11,493 nt of DNA from Chloroflexota bacterium (GTDB lineage: Bacteria; Chloroflexota; Dehalococcoidia; DSTF01; JACRBR01). Under the pieces are notes generated by a model that did not search any database, was not told the origin of the DNA, and was given only the letters and a program-made list of their open reading frames with translations. The position numbers and the translations under genes were made by a program. Below, piece after piece: positions 6,749 through 11,493 of this stretch. Location of the stretch: NCBI GenBank assembly GCA_025355835.1, contig JANXYW010000200.1, positions 1 to 11,493 of the forward strand, written 5' to 3'. The first letter of the stretch is position 1; every line of letters starts with the position of its first letter.

Positions 6749-9457
6749 ATGGCGGGACGCCGCATGAGCGCGCCGCTGCCTGTTGGTGGCACGTCGTCCG
6801 ATGTACCGCGCTTCGTGTCGCTCATCCACGAACCGGGGACCACGTTCGAGATACGCATTCCCAAGCACGGCAAGTATCGGTTCACAGCGTCGGGCTACTT
6901 CGACGACGTCGATGCAGCGGTTGCCGCCATCGAATGTTGGGATGGGCGCGCGAATATTTACATAACGCTCAACTCCATAAGTCCGTCTTTGCTGGCACGG
7001 GCCGTCAACCGGATCGTCGAACGGGCGGAGTCGACGACGTCCGACGCTGACGTCACGCGCCGCCGGCACCTCTTCATCGATATCGACGCGGTGCGCCCGT
7101 CCGGTATCGCCAGCACCGAGGAAGAACTGGCAGCGGCCCTCGAGTTGGGGGAGCGGTTGCGGGTCGATCTCGCGAAGCGCGGTTGGCCGAAGCCGATCGT
7201 CGCCATGTCGGGCAACGGCTGCTACCTCATCTACCGCATCGACCTCCCAAACGATCCGGCAGCTAACGAACTGGTCTCGGGCGTGCTCGCGGCCCTCGCC
7301 GCCGGCTTCGACAACGACGCCGCGCACGTCGACAAGACCGTCGCGAACGCCTCTCAGATCATCGGACTGGTGGGCACCCTGAAGATGAAGGGCGATGCGA
7401 CAGCGGAGCGTCCGCACCGGCGCTCGTACCTGATCGATCTGCCGGAGGGTCGCGCGGTCGTGACTCGGGATCTGCTCGAAGCGCTCGTCGCAAGCCAGCA
7501 CGCGCATCAGCCGGGCCTTGTTGTCGTACAAAGCTGCGGCGTCCTCGCGGAGATCCTCCAGCGTGCGCGCATCGAGTACCGCGAGCAACCGCCCGATGCG
7601 AACGGCGTCACCTGGTATCACCTAGCGCAGTGCCCCTTTCACGGCGACGGCCGATCTTTCGAATGCGGCGTGGGCCAGAAGCTGCCGGATGGCCCATACG
7701 CCGGCCACTGCTTTCATCCGGAGGGCAAGGATCGGGGCTGGCAGGACTTCAAGCGCGCGCTCGGGCTCGACGCACGCCTCCATCACGATCCCGCAGTCGT
7801 GTCCGGACCCGACGAACCGCTGACCGACGCGGGGAACGGCGAGTACTTCGCCCGGATGTATGGCGATCGCGTTCGCTACGACCATCGGCGTCGGCGCTGG
7901 CTCATGTGGGACCGACATCGGTGGAGCGATGACGCCGATGGCGAGATTCGTCGTCTGGCCAAACTGGCCGTACGGCATCGGCTTCTGAGCGCGACGAAGA
8001 TTGAAGACCTGACGCGCCGCGGGCAGGCGGCGAAGTTCGCTATCCAGAGCGAGCATCGGCAACGGCTCGACGCGCTGTTGGCCCAGGCGCAGACCGAACC
8101 GCCCGTCACCGACGCCGGCAAGCATTGGGACAGCGAACCGATGTTGTTCGGTACCGAGAACGGCATCCTCGATCTCCGAACGGGGCGCCTGCGGGACGGG
8201 CGACCCGAGGATCGCATCACGCTGCACGCTCCAATAGCGTTCAACGCCGATGCTGGGTGTCCGCGATGGCTTCGGTTCCTGGACGAAGTCTTCGGCGGTG
8301 ACGCAGAGCTGATCGACTTCATCCAGCGCGCCGTCGGCTATAGCCTCACGGGCTTAACGACGGAGCAATGCCTCTTCCTCTGCTACGGCACAGGCGCAAA
8401 TGGCAAGAGTGTGTTCCTGCGCGTTTTGCGCATGCTCGTAGGTGCGTACGCGTTCAACGCACCGTTCTCCCTGTTCGAGATGCATTCACGGAACGCCATC
8501 CCGAACGACCTCGCCGCGCTCGTGAGCCGACGGCTCGTCACGTCGTCTGAGACGAACGAGGGGACGCGCTTGAATGAGGCGCGCGTGAAGGCGTTGACAG
8601 GCTGCGATCCGATCACCGCGCGGTTCATGCGTGCGGAGTTCTTCACCTTCGAGCCGGTGGCGAAGTACTGGCTGGCCGTGAACCACAAGCCATCGGTCGC
8701 GGACGACTCGCATGGATTCTGGCGCCGCGTGCGACTGATCCCGTTCACGCGGCGCTTCAGTGGCAACGCGGCCGACCAGTCGCTCGCGGACACGCTGCAA
8801 ACCGAGCTCCCCGGCATCCTGGCGTGGGCAGTGCGAGGAGCACTTGCCTGGCAGGAACGCGGGTTGCCGGCACCGACCGCTGTGCGGACGGCGACCGAGA
8901 CCTATCGCCTCGAGTCTGACCCGCTGGCGGCGTTCATCGACGAGCGGTGCGTCGTCGCGGAGAACGTGAGTGTCGCTTCGTCCCTCGCCTTCAAGGCGTA
9001 CGTGGGTTGGGGGAGTGACCAGGGCATGCGCGAGCGAGAGCTGCTCACCTCGACGTTGTTCGGCAAGCGGATGGCGGAGCGATTCGAAAAGAAGCATGGC
9101 AGCGCGGGCAACCGCTACATCGGCGTCGGGCTGCTCAGCGACCATGAGGAGCCTCGCCAAGACGACCTGATGAAGCGCATGGAACAACCATTGCTTGTCG
9201 ATGATGACGGCCACCGACCAGAAGTGAAGGGTTTGGTGAAGGGTTTGGAACCTAACGATCGCGAAAACGAGGTTAACGCCTTAGAGATGTGCCTTGCGCG
9301 ATCGAACCCCGAAGAACCCTTCACAACCCTTCACCCCGTCACGACGGTGCGACGCTGCTGCAAACGTTGTGGCGGCGATCTGAACCTCGTGGCGACGAGC
9401 AACCTCTGCGACCGCTGTCGGGAGGAAGCCGTGCGTGGGGTGGAGGCGTCACGATGA
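6749..9457 (+). CDS. Phage/plasmid primase-polymerase and SF3 helicase (P4/D5 family) with C-terminal zinc ribbon
   Basis: A 902-residue replication initiator that would prime and unwind the element's DNA. Residues about 20-230 are an archaeo-eukaryotic-type primase domain: metal Asps in FIDIDAV (Asp111, Asp113), a SGNGCYLIYRID motif at 154-165 and HVDKTVANA with Asp195. In this motif the usual catalytic His appears to be Tyr159. A zinc-binding CPFH...HCFH cluster spans 295-323. The D5_N region follows (FGTENGILDLRTG), then the SF3 helicase: Walker A GTGANGKS 547-554, a SSETNEG Walker B region, LAVNHKP, and FWRRVRLIPF with the arginine finger. The C-terminus has two CxxC pairs (871/874, 887/890). 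This matches the TIGR01613-type primase/helicase family, and the zinc ribbon is a tail addition. ATG 6764 is an alternative start; neither has a strong RBS. It is the first gene of an overlapping + strand operon. Confidence 0.95.
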   Translation: MAGRRMSAPLPVGGTSSDVPRFVSLIHEPGTTFEIRIPKHGKYRFTASGYFDDVDAAVAAIECWDGRANIYITLNSISPSLLARAVNRIVERAESTTSDADVTRRRHLFIDIDAVRPSGIASTEEELAAALELGERLRVDLAKRGWPKPIVAMSGNGCYLIYRIDLPNDPAANELVSGVLAALAAGFDNDAAHVDKTVANASQIIGLVGTLKMKGDATAERPHRRSYLIDLPEGRAVVTRDLLEALVASQHAHQPGLVVVQSCGVLAEILQRARIEYREQPPDANGVTWYHLAQCPFHGDGRSFECGVGQKLPDGPYAGHCFHPEGKDRGWQDFKRALGLDARLHHDPAVVSGPDEPLTDAGNGEYFARMYGDRVRYDHRRRRWLMWDRHRWSDDADGEIRRLAKLAVRHRLLSATKIEDLTRRGQAAKFAIQSEHRQRLDALLAQAQTEPPVTDAGKHWDSEPMLFGTENGILDLRTGRLRDGRPEDRITLHAPIAFNADAGCPRWLRFLDEVFGGDAELIDFIQRAVGYSLTGLTTEQCLFLCYGTGANGKSVFLRVLRMLVGAYAFNAPFSLFEMHSRNAIPNDLAALVSRRLVTSSETNEGTRLNEARVKALTGCDPITARFMRAEFFTFEPVAKYWLAVNHKPSVADDSHGFWRRVRLIPFTRRFSGNAADQSLADTLQTELPGILAWAVRGALAWQERGLPAPTAVRTATETYRLESDPLAAFIDERCVVAENVSVASSLAFKAYVGWGSDQGMRERELLTSTLFGKRMAERFEKKHGSAGNRYIGVGLLSDHEEPRQDDLMKRMEQPLLVDDDGHRPEVKGLVKGLEPNDRENEVNALEMCLARSNPEEPFTTLHPVTTVRRCCKRCGGDLNLVATSNLCDRCREEAVRGVEASR
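9224..9334. repeat. Four decamers GTGAAGGGTT, two direct facing two inverted (iteron-like)
   Basis: GTGAAGGGTT occurs at 9224-9233 and 9236-9245 within two tandem 12-mers GTGAAGGGTTTG. Its reverse complement AACCCTTCAC occurs twice back to back at 9315-9324 and 9325-9334. The spacer of about 70 bases is lower in GC than its surroundings. The arms could fold into a large cruciform. All lie in frame inside the primase-helicase gene, between the helicase and the zinc ribbon, where they encode VKGLVKGLEP and EPFTTLHP. In satellite phage P4 the primase-helicase binds decamer iterons in both orientations at its origin. A similar role here is inference. Confidence 0.65.
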
Positions 9458-9717
9458 CCGATTGGTGCGCGAGGCAGGCTACATCACCCGGCGGTCGCGG
9501 ATTTTTCAGTGATACCCGAGGCGCAGAGCGCTGGAAGCCCAACGTCCGACCCGGTACGGGTTTTGCCCCATCGTATCCTCGCAGATTTGATGTTCGTGAT
9601 GCCCCCACCGCGAATCGAATCTGTAGCGACGAGTGCGAGATGACCAAACTCGACGCCACGTCGCTCCAAACAGGCGCTATCTCCACGTTCGCCACGTCTG
9701 AGGCGCGCGATGGGTGA
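9454..9717 (+). CDS. Unrecognised 87-residue protein
   Basis: The start ATG overlaps the primase-helicase stop as ATGA, with GGAGG seven bases upstream. The end overlaps the next start by eight bases. These couplings are the main evidence for a real gene. The protein opens MTDWCARQATSPGGRGFF and is polar, Arg/Pro/Gly-rich in its first half and Thr/Ser/Ala-rich in its second half. It has three Cys (one early, two in ICSDEC). No membrane segment, signal peptide or known motif is visible. Its position between replication and packaging genes is where phages often place HNH nucleases or small regulators, but no HNH motif is present. Codon use is looser than in its neighbours. A non-coding spacer that happens to be open is possible. 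Confidence 0.5.
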   Translation: MTDWCARQATSPGGRGFFSDTRGAERWKPNVRPGTGFAPSYPRRFDVRDAPTANRICSDECEMTKLDATSLQTGAISTFATSEARDG

Positions 9718-10189
9718 GCGAGGGCCCGACCCGATCCCGTGGGCGCGACGGCGCAACAAGCGCCGCGGATACGGCACGAGCATCGAAGTCGCGCGGCCGC
9801 CGATGCCGCGCGACCTTCCAGCCGAAGCGAAAGCCGAGTGGCGACGGGTCGTGCCGACGCTCGAGGGCATGGGACTGCTCGCGACGATCGACCGCGGCGT
9901 CTTGATTCGCTACTGCCGGGCCTGGGCAGATTGGTGCGAGCTCGTCGCACTCATCGCCAGCAGCGGCAAGCTGATCAAAGCCCCGCGCGGGATCGTCAGG
10001 AATCCCGCCTGGCTGTTGAAGCGCGACGTCGAGCAGTCGCTGGCGGATCTGGCGCGGCAGTTGGGACTGACGCCAACCGCACGGCTGCGCGCTGGAGTGA
10101 GGCACGAACGGCCGCCGGACCCGGAAGAAGAGAGCATCAGTGAGCAGGCGATCAAGCCGTACCGGGAGATGCTTGGGGAGGACGCATGA
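9710..10189 (+). CDS. Phage terminase small subunit, P27 family
   Basis: A 159-residue protein that would recognise packaging sites and recruit the large terminase. It begins MGERGPDPIP with a basic RRRNKRR patch. The P27-type core follows: PPMPRDLPAEAKAEWRRVVP near residues 30-50, LEGMGLLATIDRGVLIRYC at about 52-70, and WCELVALIASSGKLIK. The next part is RNPAWLLKRDVEQSLADLARQLGLTPTARLR, the conserved region ending in the (L)GLTPxxR motif. Length and motif order are normal for the family. The start overlaps the preceding small gene by eight bases, and the TGA overlaps the next ATG as ATGA. The large subunit is not in the window and would be expected to the right. The family assignment is secure from the motif order. 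Confidence 0.9.
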   Translation: MGERGPDPIPWARRRNKRRGYGTSIEVARPPMPRDLPAEAKAEWRRVVPTLEGMGLLATIDRGVLIRYCRAWADWCELVALIASSGKLIKAPRGIVRNPAWLLKRDVEQSLADLARQLGLTPTARLRAGVRHERPPDPEEESISEQAIKPYREMLGEDA

Positions 10190-11418
10190 AGAGCACGGAC
10201 GTGATGCAGGTCGAACAGGTGGCGATCGACACGCTCAGGCCCGACCCGGCCAACCCGCGTCGCATCGGCGAGGCGGAGCTGGAGGCGTTGACTCGAAGCA
10301 TCGGCGAGTGGGGCCTCGTGCAGCCCGTGCTGGCGCGCCGCGCAGACCGCGTCGTCATCGGCGGCCACCAGCGACTCGTCGCCGCGAGGAAGCTCGGGCT
10401 GAAGACCGTGCCCGTGGTGTGGCTCGACCTCACACAGGAACAGGCGCGCCTTCTCAATGTCGCCCTGAACAGGATCTCCGGTGAGTGGGACAGCGACCTG
10501 CTCGGCCAGCTGCTGCGCGACCTCTCGGCGACCGTCGATGACCTGACGCTCTCGGGCTTCGACGAGGGCGAGCTGGAGAAGTTGATGAAGTCCCTCGACG
10601 TGCGGGAAAAACGTGAGAAGTCGGAGTCGTTCGACGTCGAGGCCGCGCTGGAGGCCGCACGCGCCGCCACACGCGCCCAACGTGGCGAGCTGTGGGCGCT
10701 GGGCGACCACAGGCTGCTCATCGGCGACGCGACGGACAGCGGCGACGTTGCGCGGCTCCTCGGCGAGACGCGACCGGCGATGTGCTTCACCGATCCGCCG
10801 TACAACGTCGCACTCGGCGACCATGGCGGCCAGCAGCGGGGCGCGAAGAAGCGGCGCATCGCGAACGACGCCATGTCGGCGGACGATTGGGCGAAGTTCA
10901 TCGCCGCCTGGTCGCGGAACCTCGTCGCGAGCGTGGACGGCGCGATCTACTGCTGCATGAGCACAAAGGAGTGGGGCAGCGTCAGTCGGGCGCTCGCCGA
11001 CGCGGGCGGTCACTGGTCGGACACGATCGTCTGGAAGAAGGACCGCTTCGTCATGGGACGCGCCGACTACCAGCGGCAGTACGAGCCGATCTGGTACGGC
11101 TGGCGCGAGGGAGCGAAGCATCACTGGTGTGGCGATCGCGACCAGGGCGACGTGTGGGAGATCGCACGTCCGTCGGAATCCGAGGCGCACCCCACGATGA
11201 AGCCTCTGCCGCTCGTCGAGCGCGCCATCAACAACTCGTCAAAGCCCGGCGACGTCGTCCTCGATCTCTTCCTCGGATCGGGGACGACGCTGATCGCCGC
11301 AGAGCGCACGGGAAGGGTGTGCCTGGGCATGGAGCTGGACCCGCACTATGGGAGCGTCGTGTTGGCCCGCTACGAGAGCTTCAGCGGCAAGGAGGCTGTA
11401 TGCCTGGGCCGTTCGTGA
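10186..11418 (+). CDS. ParB-like nuclease domain fused to site-specific DNA methyltransferase (DPPY, beta-class order)
   Basis: A 410-residue DNA-modifying enzyme. Residues about 7-95 are a ParB/Srx-type N-terminal domain (LRPDPANPRRIGEAELEAL, then GGHQRLVAARKLG at 59-71). A linker of about 100 residues includes a charged KREKSESF stretch. The methyltransferase domain has catalytic motif DPPYNV at 203-208, then HPTMKPLPLVERAI, the AdoMet-binding DLFLGSGTT at 360-368 and GMELDPHYG. DPPY preceding the FxGxG motif is the beta-class order of N6-adenine or N4-cytosine methyltransferases; the D-P-P-Y sequence favours adenine. No restriction enzyme is adjacent, so it is probably an orphan phage methylase protecting its DNA or marking packaging sites. 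ATGA overlap with the terminase gene implies translational coupling, and the 3' end overlaps the next start by 19 bases. Confidence 0.93.
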   Translation: MKSTDVMQVEQVAIDTLRPDPANPRRIGEAELEALTRSIGEWGLVQPVLARRADRVVIGGHQRLVAARKLGLKTVPVVWLDLTQEQARLLNVALNRISGEWDSDLLGQLLRDLSATVDDLTLSGFDEGELEKLMKSLDVREKREKSESFDVEAALEAARAATRAQRGELWALGDHRLLIGDATDSGDVARLLGETRPAMCFTDPPYNVALGDHGGQQRGAKKRRIANDAMSADDWAKFIAAWSRNLVASVDGAIYCCMSTKEWGSVSRALADAGGHWSDTIVWKKDRFVMGRADYQRQYEPIWYGWREGAKHHWCGDRDQGDVWEIARPSESEAHPTMKPLPLVERAINNSSKPGDVVLDLFLGSGTTLIAAERTGRVCLGMELDPHYGSVVLARYESFSGKEAVCLGRS

Positions 11419-11493
11419 TCGTCCGCGATGCCCGCGGCTCGCTCGTCCACATCCGCAAGGCTGACGGCGAGTGCGTGGGATGCATCGAAGTTG
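11400..11493 (+). CDS. Small unrecognised protein, 3' partial
   Basis: ATG 11400 is preceded by AAGGAGG (11389-11395) with a 4-base spacer, the best Shine-Dalgarno of the right-hand operon. It lies inside the end of the methyltransferase gene. Thirty-one residues are visible before the window ends: MPGPFVIVRDARGSLVHI, then KADGECVGCIEV. The CVGC pair hints at a metal site, but too little is visible. Phage operons often carry such small proteins before the terminase large subunit. No function can be assigned. Confidence 0.55.
   Translation, partial: MPGPFVIVRDARGSLVHIRKADGECVGCIEV

Noticed and set aside
5449..6885. 478-codon - strand frame across the MBL gene and recombinase remnant
   Set aside because: It crosses an intergenic region, opposes a gene with catalytic motifs and shows no protein features of its own.
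9910..11190. 426-codon - strand frame opposite terminase and methylase
   Set aside because: It opposes DPPY and ParB motifs on the + strand; the openness is explained by GC-biased codon use.
1..11493. CRISPR array or complete insertion sequence
   Set aside because: No regularly spaced repeats and no transposase motifs with terminal inverted repeats were seen on either strand.

Overview
The window is GC-rich DNA carrying class III cyclase / STAND-ATPase regulators on the left and a phage- or satellite-type replication and packaging module on the right. Large multidomain cyclase-ATPase regulators in several copies, together with the high GC, fit a Chloroflexota- or Actinomycetota-like bacterium. 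This is inference: there is no rRNA, tRNA or other marker to settle it.

Left region (1-5511). A partial + strand gene (1-1461) encodes the ATPase/TPR part of a cyclase-associated regulator. It enters from outside the window and stops early, inside its TPR region, just before a perfect terminator-like hairpin (1490-1521). Next comes a long, intact - strand gene (5049-1696). It encodes a 1117-residue protein with an N-terminal class III cyclase domain, a STAND/NB-ARC-type ATPase, a helical TPR-like region and a C-terminal LuxR helix-turn-helix, the layout known from Mycobacterium tuberculosis Rv0386. The intergenic block 5050-5400 holds two operator-like palindromes and a strong hairpin. It leads into a second + strand cyclase start (5401-5511) that breaks off after about 25 recognisable residues.

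Middle region (5512-6748). A metallo-beta-lactamase-fold hydrolase gene has a perfect RBS and all its metal-ligand motifs, but one base appears to be missing near 5835. It is followed by a reading-frame remnant (6482-6700) that looks like the C-terminal tail of a site-specific recombinase.

A 17-bp sequence, TGGTGGAGACGGGGGAG, occurs identically at 1533, 5272 and 6651. The first two copies sit in a longer shared block of about 120 bp. Its reverse complement ends CCGTCTCCACCA, as the 3' end of many tmRNA genes does. I read the three copies as attachment-type scars that divide the left and middle regions into cassettes, with broken genes at the joints.

Right region (6749-11493). This is a tightly packed + strand operon in which neighbouring genes overlap by 4-19 bases. 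In order: a 902-residue primase-polymerase / SF3 helicase with a C-terminal zinc ribbon; an unrecognised 87-residue protein; a P27-type terminase small subunit; a ParB-like/DNA methyltransferase fusion; and the start of another small protein. The module would initiate replication, modify DNA and start packaging. The terminase large subunit and structural genes, if present, lie to the right. The 3' end of the primase-helicase gene contains two direct decamers facing two inverted copies of the same decamer. This iteron-like layout is the best candidate for a replication or recognition site in the window.
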